A DNA stretch of 64,000 nucleotides from Streptomyces sp. DvalAA-43 (GCF_900091725.1 NZ_FMBW01000044.1:372001-436000); one strand, 5' to 3'. Shown: positions 33,611 through 42,876, numbered from the stretch's first letter. Notes: generated by a model from the sequence alone, not told the origin. Made by a program: numbers and translations.

Positions 33611-35587
33611 ATGTCTGAACCGCCCGCCTCCGCCGCCCCCCATCTGCGCCGCCTGCTCGACCTGCTGGCCGACGACGCCCCCGCCGAGACGCTGGGCGCC
33701 GTCTCCTCGCAGGCCCGTGCCGCCGGCGTGCCCGCGGGCGATCTGGCGGAGGTGGAGCGGGCCACCGCCACCGCCCTGCGGATCAGGGGCGCGCTGCGCC
33801 AGCACCGCCGCCGCGAACTCCAGCTCACCGCGCTCTTCGACACCGCGGGCGACCTGGCCGCCTCCCGCGACCTGGACGAGGTACTGAAGGCGATCGTCCG
33901 CCGGGCCAGGATGCTGCTCGGTACGGACACGGCGTATCTCACCCTCCCAGACGAGGAGGCGGGGGACACCTACATGCGGGTCACCGACGGGTCCGTGTCG
34001 GTGCTCTTCCAGCGGCTGCGGCTGGAGCTCGGCCACGGGCTGGGCGGGCTGGTGGCGCAGACCGCACGCCCGTACGCGACCCACGACTACCGCACCGACG
34101 ACCGTTTCCACCACACCCGCAACATCAACGCCGGGGTGCTGGACGAGGGGCTCGTCGCCATCCTGGGCGTGCCGCTGCTCCTCGGCTCCAGCCGCGGCGG
34201 CACCGGAAAGGTCATCGGCGTCCTCTTCGCCGCCGACCGCTCGCCCCGCGTCTTCAGCCCCGACGAGGTCGCGCTGCTCTGCTCGCTCGCCGCACACGCC
34301 GCGATCGCCATCGACACCGCCCGCGCGCTCGCCGACACCCGCTCCGCACTGGACGAACTGGCGGGCGCCAACGCCGAGTTGGCCGAGGCCAATGCGGCGG
34401 TACGGGCCCACTCGGCGGCCATGCGCCGGGCCGAGGAGTCCCACGACCGGCTGACCGACCTGGTGCTGCGCGGCGGGGACGTCAAGGACGTCGCGGCGGC
34501 GGTCGCGGGACTGCTGGACTCCCCGCTCACCATCCACGACCCGGCCGGACGCCCGCTGGCGGCCGTCCGGCCCGACGGCGCGGCCTTCGCCGCCGACGGC
34601 ATGGACGCGGGGTGGCTGGCCGAGACCGCCGAGGAGTCCCGTACCGGCGCCCGTGCCGTGCACCGCGACGGCCGCTGGATCTGCGGGGTCCTCGCCGGAC
34701 GGGAACTCCTGGCCGGACTGGTCCTGCACCGGCGCGGACAGCTCGACGACTCCGACCGGCGGCTGTTCGAACGGGCCTCGGTGGTCACCGGCCTGCTCCT
34801 GCTGCTGCGGCGCACGGTCGCCGAGACCGAGAACCGGATCCGCGGCGAGCTGATCACCGATCTGCTGACCGACGCGGACCGCGACCCGGCCGGACTCGCC
34901 GAACGCGGCCGACGCCTCGGCATCGACCTCGACCGCCCGCATCTGCTGCTGGTGGCCGAGGGCGGCACCCGGGAGCGGCTGGCCCCCGCCGCGGTGCGCT
35001 ATCTGTTCGGCGGCGACACCCACGGGGTGAGCGCGGAGCACGCCGGGAGCGTGGTGCTGCTGGTGGCGGCCGGTGACTCCGGCCCGGCCCCGGGGGACGC
35101 GGCCCGCGCGGCGGCGGCCCAGCTCGGCCAGCTCGCCCAGACCCCGGTCACCGTCGCCGCCACCGGCCCCGCGCGCGGCGCCCGGGAGCTGGCCGCCGCG
35201 TACGGGGAGGCGGCCCGCTGTCTGCGCGCGATGCGGGTCCTCGGGCGCACGGGGGAGGGCGCCTGCGTCGAGGAACTCGGCTTCCTGGGCGTGGTGCTGG
35301 GCAACGCGCAGGATGTCGACGGCTTCGTCACGGCGACGCTCGGACCGCTGCTGGAGTACGACGCGCGGCGCGGCACCCACCTGGTGCGCACCCTCGGCGC
35401 CTACTTCGGATCCGGCGGCAGCCTCGTCCGCGCCAAGGACGAACTCCACGTGCACGTCAACACGGTGGTGCAGCGGCTGGACCGGGTGCAGGTGCTGCTG
35501 GGCCGCGGCTGGAACGAGCCGGGCCGGGCCCTGGAGCTGCAACTCGCCCTGCGACTGCACCTGCTGGCGGGCGGCCGGGAACGGTAG
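33611..35587 (+). CDS. GAF-domain PucR/CdaR-type transcriptional regulator
   Basis: A 658-residue cytoplasmic regulator. Residues of about 75-235 form a GAF domain (LFDTAGDLAASRDLDEVLKAIV ... GVLDEGLVAILGVPLLL ... GKVIGVLFAADR). A coiled segment (ALDELAGANAELAEANAAV) links to a second sensory-like region (300-400). The C-terminal 60 residues are the PucR helix-turn-helix: TLGAYFGSGGSLVRAKDELHVHVNTVVQRLDRVQ. It lies 30 bases behind 3-hydroxybutyrate dehydrogenase, so it probably senses a metabolite of that pathway and controls the locus; the ligand is unknown. Confidence 0.85.
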   Translation: MSEPPASAAPHLRRLLDLLADDAPAETLGAVSSQARAAGVPAGDLAEVERATATALRIRGALRQHRRRELQLTALFDTAGDLAASRDLDEVLKAIVRRARMLLGTDTAYLTLPDEEAGDTYMRVTDGSVSVLFQRLRLELGHGLGGLVAQTARPYATHDYRTDDRFHHTRNINAGVLDEGLVAILGVPLLLGSSRGGTGKVIGVLFAADRSPRVFSPDEVALLCSLAAHAAIAIDTARALADTRSALDELAGANAELAEANAAVRAHSAAMRRAEESHDRLTDLVLRGGDVKDVAAAVAGLLDSPLTIHDPAGRPLAAVRPDGAAFAADGMDAGWLAETAEESRTGARAVHRDGRWICGVLAGRELLAGLVLHRRGQLDDSDRRLFERASVVTGLLLLLRRTVAETENRIRGELITDLLTDADRDPAGLAERGRRLGIDLDRPHLLLVAEGGTRERLAPAAVRYLFGGDTHGVSAEHAGSVVLLVAAGDSGPAPGDAARAAAAQLGQLAQTPVTVAATGPARGARELAAAYGEAARCLRAMRVLGRTGEGACVEELGFLGVVLGNAQDVDGFVTATLGPLLEYDARRGTHLVRTLGAYFGSGGSLVRAKDELHVHVNTVVQRLDRVQVLLGRGWNEPGRALELQLALRLHLLAGGRER

Positions 35588-35627
35588 GCCCGCCCGGCCG
35601 CCTGCCCGCCCCGGCGCGGGCCACCCC

Positions 35628-36515
35628 TCAGGCGCCGGACAGCTCCACCAGCCGCCGCGCGATCTCCCCGCCGCCCGCGTCCCCCGTGAGCAGCGTGTAG
35701 TGGTTGACGTCCGGGACCGCGACCGGTGTCACCCGCGTGCCCCCGAGGTCCGCCGCCGCGAGCCGGCCCTCGTCGTACAGCCCCTGCTCCTCGTCCATCA
35801 GGCCGCGCCGCGCCCACAGCAGCGTCGCCGGAACGGGCAGCTCCCGCACCGCCGCCAGCACCTCCTCGCCGAAGAGCCCGATACCGTCGGCGCGCACCGC
35901 CTCGATCCGGCAGCTGGAGCGCAGTGCGGGTTCCTCCCCGGTCAGATCGCGCTGGATGTACGCGTCCACCTCGTCCGACCAGGCCCCCGCGAACGCCGGG
36001 TGCGCCTGCCAGAACGAGCGGTACGCGGCCCGGTCGGGAAAGGTCATCGACAGCCGGTCCATGGCAGGGCCGATCACCGCGGTCAGCAGCTCGTCCGGGG
36101 AGAGGTGGGTGGGGGCGGGGAAGCCGATGCCGCCGTCGACCAGCAGCAGCGGCCCGAACCGCTCCGGGTGCCGTACGGCGGCCAGCGCCGCCACGAACGC
36201 GCCCATCGAATGCCCCGCCAGCACCACCCGGCCGGGTCCGCCCAGCGCCGAGGCCACCGCGGCCGCGTCGTCGGCGTGCGCGGCGATCCCGTACGGGCCC
36301 GGCAGTGCCGAACTCCCGGCCCGGCCGCGCAGATCCGGCGCCACCAGGGTGACGCGGCCGTCCAGCAGCCTCGCCACCGGACCCCAGGACAGCGCGTTGG
36401 CCGTGATGCCGTGCAGGGCGACGACGACCGGCGCCCCGGGCTCCCGGGCCGGCCACCGGAGCACCGCCAACTCTCCCCCGGTGACGGGGACTCGTACCTC
36501 TTCGTACGCGATCAC
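35628..36515 (-). CDS. alpha/beta hydrolase at the end of the ABC transporter operon
   Basis: A 295-residue alpha/beta hydrolase: oxyanion VVALHGITANALSW, LVAPDLRGRAGSS, nucleophile GHSMGAFVA, and a terminal His in VPDVNHYTLL. GTG 36515 overlaps the permease stop (GTGA), so it is co-translated with the transporter. An esterase or amidase acting on the imported compound is likely; the substrate is unknown. Confidence 0.85.
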   Translation of the reverse strand: MIAYEEVRVPVTGGELAVLRWPAREPGAPVVVALHGITANALSWGPVARLLDGRVTLVAPDLRGRAGSSALPGPYGIAAHADDAAAVASALGGPGRVVLAGHSMGAFVAALAAVRHPERFGPLLLVDGGIGFPAPTHLSPDELLTAVIGPAMDRLSMTFPDRAAYRSFWQAHPAFAGAWSDEVDAYIQRDLTGEEPALRSSCRIEAVRADGIGLFGEEVLAAVRELPVPATLLWARRGLMDEEQGLYDEGRLAAADLGGTRVTPVAVPDVNHYTLLTGDAGGGEIARRLVELSGA

Positions 36516-37666
36516 GGGTGTCCGTTCTCCTTCCGGGAATCGCTGCTTTCGGCCGTTCCGGTGGCGGCGGGCGTACGGCGTGCCGCGCGCAACCGGGCCG
36601 GCAGCCGGGCCAGGCCGCCGGGGAGCAGGTGTACCACGGCCACGAACAGCACACCGAGCAGGAACAGCGGCTGGGAGAGCGGTACCCGCAGCACCGCCGG
36701 CAGTCCGGCGACCGCGCCCGACCCGGCCAGATCACCGAGCCGGTGATCGGCCCAGGTGTAGAGGATGCCGCCGGCCATCGGCCCCCACCGGGTGCCCGAT
36801 CCGCCCAGCACCACCATCACCAGCAGGGACAGGGTGAAGTCGGAGGTGGTGGTCTGCGGGGTCGAACCGCCGGTGAGCAGCAGGTGCACCAGACCGCCCA
36901 GCGCGGCCAGGGCGCCCGCCAGGACGAAGGCCGTGAGCTTGAACCCGTACGGCTTCAGCCCCAGCACCTCCACCCGGCGTTCGTTCTCCTTGATGCCCTC
37001 CCAGACGCGTCCGGTGGGGGAGTTGACCGCCCGGTGGACGACGGCCAGGGTCAGGACCAGATAGGCGAGCGCCAGCCAGTAGAGGTTCGCGGTGTTCCCG
37101 ATGCCGACGAGCCCGGACGGCAGCAACTCGGCGGGGGCGGCCCGGCCCTCCTCGCCGCCGGTCAGCCCGCCGGGGTCGCGGGCGGCCAGGATCGACCCCG
37201 CCTGGGCGAAGGCCAGCGTCACCATGGAGAAGCCGATGCCGGTGACCCGCAGGCTCACCGACCCCAGGACCAGCGCGAGCACGATCCCGCAGCCGACGCC
37301 GAGCAGCGCGGACACGGCGAACGGGAGGCCCGCCTCCAGCAGGAACGTGTTGGTGGCGTAGCTGCCCGCCGCGAAGTAGAGCGCGTGCCCGAAGGAGAGC
37401 AGCCCGGTGCGGCCGAGCAGCAGGTCGTAGCCGGTGGCCAGTGCGCCGAACAGCAGGCAGGTGGCGAGGAGTTGCAGGCTTCCCGGGCTGCCCGGCGGGC
37501 CGTCCAGGAGTCCCGGCAGCGGCAGCGCGCTGAAGGGCGCGAGGGCCAGGACCAGCAGGGCGGCGGCGGGCCACCAGCGGCGCAGCCGCCGGGCGGTGAG
37601 CCCGGAGGCGCGCGCGGAGGCGCGGTCCCCGCCGGTGCGGTGGTGTGTCTCGGTGGCGGTGCTCAC
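36512..37666 (-). CDS. branched-chain-type ABC transporter permease (LivM-like)
   Basis: A 384-residue permease with about ten hydrophobic segments. LLLGRTGLLSFGHALYFAAGSYA is the classic LivM signature, GFSMVTLAFAQ and WEGIKENERRVEVLGLKPYGFKLTAFVLAGALAALGG follow, and LLVMVVLGGSGTRWGPMAGG is the coupling region. The N-terminal 45 residues are polar. Starts and ends in GTGA overlaps. Forms the pore with the LivH-like subunit. Confidence 0.9.
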   Translation of the reverse strand: MSTATETHHRTGGDRASARASGLTARRLRRWWPAAALLVLALAPFSALPLPGLLDGPPGSPGSLQLLATCLLFGALATGYDLLLGRTGLLSFGHALYFAAGSYATNTFLLEAGLPFAVSALLGVGCGIVLALVLGSVSLRVTGIGFSMVTLAFAQAGSILAARDPGGLTGGEEGRAAPAELLPSGLVGIGNTANLYWLALAYLVLTLAVVHRAVNSPTGRVWEGIKENERRVEVLGLKPYGFKLTAFVLAGALAALGGLVHLLLTGGSTPQTTTSDFTLSLLVMVVLGGSGTRWGPMAGGILYTWADHRLGDLAGSGAVAGLPAVLRVPLSQPLFLLGVLFVAVVHLLPGGLARLPARLRAARRTPAATGTAESSDSRKENGHP

Positions 37667-38550
37667 GCGAGCCTCCCGGTCAGTCCGCGCGGCCGTACGA
37701 GCAGCAGCGCGGCGAGCAGGACGACGACGGCCAGGTCGCCGAGGCCCGCTGCGGTGTAGTAGTTGGCGAACTGCTGGACCAGGCCGATGACGACGGACGC
37801 CACGGCGGCGCCGCTCACCGACCCCATGGAGCCGGTGACCACCACGACGAACGCGAAGATCAGCAGCGAGGTGCCCTGACGCGGGTCGACCGAGCCGAAG
37901 TACAGGCCGCCGAGCGCCCCGCCGAGCGCGGCCACGCAGCCGCCGATCGCGAAGACGAGTGTGAACGCCTTCCGTACGTCGATGCCGAGCGCGGTGACCA
38001 TCGCCCGGTCCTCGACCCCGGCCCGTACGACCAGACCGTGCCGGGTCCGGCCGAGGAAGAGCCGCAGCGCCACCAGCACCACGACGGCCGCCGCGACCAG
38101 GACCAGCCGGTTGACCGGCACCTGGGCACCGAACAGGCCGAAGGTCCCGGACAGTGCCTTCGGCCCCGGGAAGGTCCGGGCGTCCGAACCCCAGATCCCC
38201 GACAGCAGGGCGGGGACGGCGAGCCCCACCCCGACCGTGGCGAGGACCTGCTCGCGCGGCCGGGTGTAGAGCGGCCGGACGACGGCGAGTTCCAGCAGCA
38301 CGGCGGCGGCGGTGCCCACCGCCGTACCGAACAGGACCGCGAGGGCGAAGCCCGCCCTGCCGGGACCGGCGCCGGGCAGATGGCCGGAGGCCGCCCACCA
38401 GGTGCCGTACGCGCCGATGGACAGCAGCGCCCCGTGCGCGAAGTTGAGCACGTCCATCAGGCCGAAGATCAGCGAGAGGCCCGAGGCGATCAGGAAGTAG
38501 AGGGCTCCCAGACCGAGTCCGGTCATGGTGAGCAGTACGACGGTGGACAT
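37663..38550 (-). CDS. branched-chain-type ABC transporter permease (LivH-like)
   Basis: A 295-residue permease: LGLGALYFLIASGLSLIFGLMDVLNFAHGALLSIGAY, RAMVTALGIDVRKAFTLVFAIGGCVAALGG, FAFVVVVTGSMGSVSGAAVASVVIG. All are LivH-family landmarks. The ATG at 38550 overlaps the ATPase stop by one base (TGATG). Confidence 0.92.
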   Translation of the reverse strand: MSTVVLLTMTGLGLGALYFLIASGLSLIFGLMDVLNFAHGALLSIGAYGTWWAASGHLPGAGPGRAGFALAVLFGTAVGTAAAVLLELAVVRPLYTRPREQVLATVGVGLAVPALLSGIWGSDARTFPGPKALSGTFGLFGAQVPVNRLVLVAAAVVVLVALRLFLGRTRHGLVVRAGVEDRAMVTALGIDVRKAFTLVFAIGGCVAALGGALGGLYFGSVDPRQGTSLLIFAFVVVVTGSMGSVSGAAVASVVIGLVQQFANYYTAAGLGDLAVVVLLAALLLVRPRGLTGRLA

Positions 38551-39296
38551 CAGGAATCCGCCTCCCGGGACGGTGCTTCGGCGGCCGGTCCGTGCCCGAC
38601 GCCCAGCAGCCGCCGGGCCGTCTCCGCGTCGCCCAGCAGGTCGGCGGCCGGTCCCTGGTGGGCCGTCCGGCCGTCGGCGAGCACCGCGCACTGCCGGGCC
38701 AGCCGCCGCACGACGGCGAGGTTCTGCTCCACGAGCAGCACCGGCACCGCCTCGGCGGCCCGCTCCAGCACCTGGGCGACCTCGGTGACCACCTTGGGCG
38801 CCAGGCCCTTGGTGGGTTCGTCGGCGATGATCAGGCGGTTGCCATTGAGCAGGGTGCGGCCGATCGCCACCATCTGCTGCTGCCCGCCGGACAGCGTCCC
38901 CGCCAACTGCCGCTCCCGGCGCTCCAGTTCCGGGAACAGCTCGTGGACGAGTCCGTAGGCGGGCCCGTCCGCGCCGGGCCGCTCGGCCAGGCGCAGGTTC
39001 TCCGCGACGGTCAGCGAGGCGAAGACGCCCCGGTCCTCGGGGGCGTAGCCGATGCCGAGGCGCACCACGGCATGGGTGGGCAGCGCCACGGTCTCCGTGC
39101 CGTCCAGCCGCACGCTGCCGGTGCGCGGGACGAGGCCGAGCACACCGCGTACGGTCGTGGTCTTCCCGGCGCCGTTGCGGCCGAGGAGCGCGGTCACCCC
39201 GTGCCGGGCGACGTCCAGGTCGACGCCGTGCAGGATGTGCCGGCCGCCGATCAGGACCCGCAGGTCCCGTACGGCGAGCAGGGGCCCGGTCGTCAC
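38550..39296 (-). CDS. branched-chain-type ABC transporter ATPase (LivF-like)
   Basis: A 248-residue ATPase: Walker A GRNGAGKTTT, LGIGYAPEDRGVFASLTVAENL, signature LSGGQQQM, Walker B NRLIIADEPTKGLAP, switch LVEQNLAVV. GTG 39296 overlaps the previous stop (GTGA). The extended C-terminus (residues 230-248) is variable in the family. Confidence 0.92.
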   Translation of the reverse strand: MTTGPLLAVRDLRVLIGGRHILHGVDLDVARHGVTALLGRNGAGKTTTVRGVLGLVPRTGSVRLDGTETVALPTHAVVRLGIGYAPEDRGVFASLTVAENLRLAERPGADGPAYGLVHELFPELERRERQLAGTLSGGQQQMVAIGRTLLNGNRLIIADEPTKGLAPKVVTEVAQVLERAAEAVPVLLVEQNLAVVRRLARQCAVLADGRTAHQGPAADLLGDAETARRLLGVGHGPAAEAPSREADS

Positions 39297-40084
39297 AGCC
39301 CCTCCCCGAGGTAGGCCTGCTGGACGGCCGGGTCGGCGGTCACGGCCCCGGGGGTGTCCAGCGCCAGCAGCCTGCCGTGGTGCATCACGGCGAGCCGGTC
39401 GGCCAGCCCCAGCAGGACGTCCATGTGGTGCTCGACCATCAGGACGGTGCGGCCCTCGTCCCGGTGCAGGGTACGGATCAGCTCGGTCAGCGCGGGGACC
39501 TCCTCCGCGCTGACCCCGGCCATCGGCTCGTCGAGCAGCATCAGCCGCGGCTCGCCCACCAGCAGCACCGCGAGTTCCAGCTTCCGCTTCTCGCCGTGCG
39601 ACAGCTCGGCCGCCGTCGCCCGTGCCCGGTGGCCGAGGCCGGTGCGTTCCAGTACGCCGTCCACCTCGGCGGTGTAGCGGGACGCCCGCCGCCACAGCCG
39701 GTAGGAGCCGCCCCGGGCCGCCTGCGCGGCCAGCCGGACGTGGTCGGCCACGCTCATCGCCGGCCAGAGGCTGGAGGTCTGGAAGGTGCGGCCGATCCCG
39801 CGCCGCGCCCGTGCGTGTGCCGGACTGGCCGTCATGTCCGTGCCGTCCAGCTCGATGGTCCCGGCCGTGGCCGTGGTCAGCCCGCTGATCAGGTTGAACA
39901 GGGAGGTCTTGCCCGCCCCGTTGGGGCCGATGAAGGCCAGGAACTCGCCCTCGTGGACGCTCAGTGAGACGTCCTCGACGATGGTCGCCCCGCCGACGCC
40001 CCAGCCGAGTCCGGTGAGCCGGAGCACCGGGGTGGTGCCGGGTGCTCCGGCCGCGTGCGGTGCGGTGGTGTCCGGTACGGTCAC
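39293..40084 (-). CDS. branched-chain-type ABC transporter ATPase (LivG-like)
   Basis: A 263-residue ATPase: Walker A GPNGAGKTSL, RRGIGRTFQTSSLWPAMSVADHV, signature LSHGEKRKLELA, Walker B RLMLLDEPMAGVS, switch MVEHHMDVLLGLADRL. The LSHGEKRKLELA signature resembles that of UrtD as well as some aromatic-compound transporters, so it does not fix the substrate. GTG start 3 bases after the binding-protein stop. Confidence 0.92.
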   Translation of the reverse strand: MTVPDTTAPHAAGAPGTTPVLRLTGLGWGVGGATIVEDVSLSVHEGEFLAFIGPNGAGKTSLFNLISGLTTATAGTIELDGTDMTASPAHARARRGIGRTFQTSSLWPAMSVADHVRLAAQAARGGSYRLWRRASRYTAEVDGVLERTGLGHRARATAAELSHGEKRKLELAVLLVGEPRLMLLDEPMAGVSAEEVPALTELIRTLHRDEGRTVLMVEHHMDVLLGLADRLAVMHHGRLLALDTPGAVTADPAVQQAYLGEGL

Positions 40085-40087
40085 GGG

Positions 40088-41329
40088 TCAGCCCGCCGAG
40101 GGCTTCGCGGGCGGCGCCACCGCGTCCATCGGCGCGGTGGTCACCAGTTCGGGCCGGGCCCCGGCGCCCTTCCCCCTGAGCCTCGCGACGAACATCGGCT
40201 GCACCAGGGCGTGGTCCGCGGCCCGGACCTGCTCCTTGCCCTTCACCCCGTCGAAGGTCCAGCCCTCCAGGGCCTTCACCATGGCGGCGGTGTCGGTGGC
40301 GCCGCCCTTCTCGATCGCGCGCACCACCATCTGCGCGGCGGTGAAGCCGTCGGGGGTGAACAGGTCAGGGGTGCCGCCGGCCTTGGTGACCGAGTCGAGC
40401 ATGGCCTTCTCCACGGCGTTGCCGCCGGCCGCGCCGGGGAAGTAGTGCGCCAGGAACGACACCTTGGAACCGGCGTCGCCGAAGACCGGGTACGAGGCCG
40501 TTCCGGCGAGGCCCGTGACGACCTTGCCCGCCTCCAGCACGCCCTGCTGGTCCAGTGCGGTCCACAGTGCCGGGGCGGTCGACCCGGCCCAGGCGACGAA
40601 GACCAGATCGGGCCGGCCCGCCTTCACCTGCCGGGCGAACGGGGTCAGGTCCGTGGCGCCGGGCGGAGCCAGTACGGAGCCGACCTCCGCGCCCCCGGCA
40701 CCGAGGACGGCCTTCACGGCGGCGACATTGGCCTGGCCGAACGTGGAGTCCTGGGCCAGCACCGTGACCTTCTTGCCCCTGGCCTCGCCGAGCATGGTCC
40801 CGGCGGTGAGGATGTCCTGGTAGGACTGCCGGCCCGACCGGAAGGTGTAGTCGTTGATGCCGGTCACGGCGTCGGTGGCGGCCGGACCGCTGATGTACAG
40901 CACCTTGTTCTGGGCGGCGAGCGGCGCCATCTGGAGCGCCACCCCGGAGTCGGTGGTGCCCGCCAGCACCTTGTAGCCCTTGCCGATCAGGTTCTTGGCC
41001 GCGGCGACCGCCTTGCCCGGGTCGCCCGCGTCGTCCTGCTCGGTGACCTCGATGCGGTGCCCGGCCACCTCGCGGGTGCCGTGGGTGGCGTGGTCCAGGC
41101 CCGCCATGAACCCGTCGCGGTACTGCTTCCCGTAGTCCGCGAGGAGCCCGGTCCGGGAGTACACCAGGCCCACCTCGACGGCCCGGCCCTTCGCGTCCCC
41201 GCCGGAATCGCCCTCGCCCGCCTTCCCGGCGGCGGTGCACCCGGCGAGCAGGAGACCGGCGGCGGCCAGCACGACGGCGGTGGAGAGGGATCTGCGGTGA
41301 CGGGGGCTGCCCGTGGCTCTGCGACGCAT
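40088..41329 (-). CDS. branched-chain-type ABC transporter substrate-binding lipoprotein
   Basis: A 413-residue periplasmic-binding-type lipoprotein: lipobox LLLAGC at about residue 31, then type I PBP fold (VEVGLVYSRTGLLADYGKQYRDGF, VLAGTTDSGVALQMAPLA, VLAQDSTFGQANVAAVKAVL, DLVFVAWAGSTAPALW). First gene of the operon; GAGGAG precedes the ATG. The ligand is unknown: leucine-type amino acids, short amides and aromatic acids are all transported by relatives. A terminator hairpin separates it from the upstream DUF4190 gene. Confidence 0.9.
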   Translation of the reverse strand: MRRRATGSPRHRRSLSTAVVLAAAGLLLAGCTAAGKAGEGDSGGDAKGRAVEVGLVYSRTGLLADYGKQYRDGFMAGLDHATHGTREVAGHRIEVTEQDDAGDPGKAVAAAKNLIGKGYKVLAGTTDSGVALQMAPLAAQNKVLYISGPAATDAVTGINDYTFRSGRQSYQDILTAGTMLGEARGKKVTVLAQDSTFGQANVAAVKAVLGAGGAEVGSVLAPPGATDLTPFARQVKAGRPDLVFVAWAGSTAPALWTALDQQGVLEAGKVVTGLAGTASYPVFGDAGSKVSFLAHYFPGAAGGNAVEKAMLDSVTKAGGTPDLFTPDGFTAAQMVVRAIEKGGATDTAAMVKALEGWTFDGVKGKEQVRAADHALVQPMFVARLRGKGAGARPELVTTAPMDAVAPPAKPSAG

Positions 41330-41463
41330 GGTGACCGGCTCCTCGGCGTGTTCCTGTGATGTCGCCGAACCGTATGAACACCGTGCCCGCGTCGACATGG
41401 TGCCGGGTGCCCCACCTGACGCGGTGCGCATGTGGGGGCCGCACATGGGCCCGGAACGCGAAA

Positions 41464-41504
41464 GCCGCGCAGGGGAACCGGATCGTACGGTTCTCCTGCG
41501 CGGC
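41464..41504 (-). terminator. hairpin terminator after the DUF4190 gene
   Basis: GCCGCGCAGGGGAACCG pairs with CGGTTCTCCTGCGCGGC (one G-T wobble) around a 7-base loop, 50 bases after the leftward DUF4190 stop and upstream of the transporter operon. Confidence 0.8.
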
Positions 41505-41553
41505 CGGTGCGCGGTTCGCGGTGAGGGGTGCGCGGGTTCTTGGCGGTGGCCCG

Positions 41554-41904
41554 TCACATCGCGCTGATGCCCTGGATCGTGGCCACGGTCACGCCGAGCA
41601 GGGCGAAGGCGATGCCGATCCAGCCCATCACGATGCCCGCGACCGCCTGGCCCCGGCCGCCGCCCTGGCCCCGGTCGGCCATGCGCTTGGCCGAGATGCC
41701 GAGGCAGAGCGCGATGACCGGCAGGATGATCGGGATGAGCAGCAGGCCGAGGATGCCGAGCACCATCGAGGCGGTCGCCTTGCCGCTGGGCAGCGGGGCG
41801 CCACCGGGGTATCCGTAGCCGGCCGGCGGCTGGACGCCGTATCCCGGTCCGCCCGGGGCCTGGGTCCACGCCGTGCCGCCTGTGGTGCCTGACTGGTCAG
41901 CCAT
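41554..41904 (-). CDS. DUF4190-type small membrane protein
   Basis: A 116-residue protein: a Gly/Pro/Tyr-rich cytoplasmic N-terminus (PGYGVQPPAGYGYPGGAP) and two membrane helices (ASMVLGILGLLLIPIILPVIALCLGISA and AVAGIVMGWIGIAFALLGVTVATIQ), the DUF4190 layout. GAGAGGAAG precedes ATG 41904. Function unknown; common in actinobacteria. Confidence 0.85.
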   Translation of the reverse strand: MADQSGTTGGTAWTQAPGGPGYGVQPPAGYGYPGGAPLPSGKATASMVLGILGLLLIPIILPVIALCLGISAKRMADRGQGGGRGQAVAGIVMGWIGIAFALLGVTVATIQGISAM

Positions 41905-42033
41905 GTCTTCCTCTCCATCGGTGCTGGTCATGACCATGGTAAGGAGCGGCTTGTGGTTCTTTCGGTCGGAACGGTGAGAGGTATGTAATGAAAACGCTGC
42001 GGAGCGGCCCCCGAATGTGCTAAGGGGCAGCCC

Positions 42034-42645
42034 TCAGGCCGTGTCCGACGGCTTCGTCACGTCGATCAGCCGGCACACCGTGTCGATGTCGATCTTCACC
42101 TGGGCGATCGACGCCCGCCCCGACAGCCAGGTGATCAGCGCCGAGTGCCAGGTGTGCTCGATGACCCGGACCGCGGACAGCTGCTCCGGCGTCGGGTGCT
42201 CCAGCCCCATCGCGTCCAGGATGATCGCCGTCGTGATCCGCGAGACGGTGTCCACCTCCGGGCTGACGCTGCGGTCCGCGAAGGTCAGCGCCCGCACCAT
42301 CGCGTCCGCCAGGTGCGGCTCGCGCTGGAGCGCGCGGAACGCCCGCATTAGGGTGTCGGCGACCCGCTGCGCCGGGTCCTGACCGGCCGGGGGGCGTTTG
42401 TGCAGCGTCGTGTGCATGTGCTGCAACTGGTCCTGCATGGTGGCGACCAGCAGATGGATCTTGGACGGGAAGTAGCGGTACAGCGTGCCCAGGGCGACCC
42501 CGGCCTCCTCCGCGACCTCGCGCATCTGCACCGCCTCGAAGCCGCCCCGGCCGGCGAGCTGGGCGCTGGCGTGCAGGATGCGGCGGCGGCGGGCCTCCTG
42601 CCGCTCGGTCAGGGGCGGCGATGCCGGCCTGGCTTCGGCTGTCAT
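42034..42645 (-). CDS. kstR: KstR-type TetR-family repressor
   Basis: A 203-residue TetR regulator. The DNA-binding domain reads RRRRILHASAQLAGRGGFEAVQMREVAEEAGVALGTLYRYFPSKIHLL; the GGFEAVQMR...VALGTLYRYFPSK segment nearly repeats remembered mycobacterial KstR, and so do the later DAMVRALTFADRS and RASIAQVKIDIDTVCRLI regions. In mycobacteria KstR represses cholesterol catabolism genes and is released by a steroid side-chain CoA thioester. ATG 42645 follows GGGGA. A perfect KstR box lies 164-177 bases upstream, consistent with self-regulation, and boxes precede the CYP125, FadA5 and FadE34-type genes in this window. Confidence 0.9.
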   Translation of the reverse strand: MTAEARPASPPLTERQEARRRRILHASAQLAGRGGFEAVQMREVAEEAGVALGTLYRYFPSKIHLLVATMQDQLQHMHTTLHKRPPAGQDPAQRVADTLMRAFRALQREPHLADAMVRALTFADRSVSPEVDTVSRITTAIILDAMGLEHPTPEQLSAVRVIEHTWHSALITWLSGRASIAQVKIDIDTVCRLIDVTKPSDTA

Positions 42646-42808
42646 GTGTCCCCATCCCTGGCTTCTGTCCGCGACCGGCAGGGAGGCGCTCGGTCTCCCG
42701 GGGGCGCACAGCATGCCAGCGCGCCCGGTGGTGGCGCGAATCACCTGATCCGGCCGTTGCACCGACGCTACCTGCCGGTAGATTCGTAGCTCATTGAACG
42801 ATCCAGTC

Positions 42809-42822
42809 TGAAACTTGTTCTA
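42809..42822. promoter_or_regulatory. perfect KstR box between kstR and the glycosyltransferase trio
   Basis: TGAAACTTGTTCTA matches all 8 fixed positions of TnnAACnnGTTnnA. It is 55 bases before the GTG of the rightward glycosyltransferase and 164 bases before kstR, overlapping a -10-like TAGATT, so it may control both directions. Confidence 0.75.
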
Positions 42823-42876
42823 GATTAGCGTGAGCGGTTACGCTCCGGCGAACACGCAGTGAGAAGGGGGCCGAGT

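Noticed and set aside
35628..41329. Urea ABC transporter (UrtABCDE) near the urease genes
   Set aside because: Gene order, the extra hydrolase and the binding-protein sequence do not fit Urt, and a UT-family urea channel already heads the urease operon.
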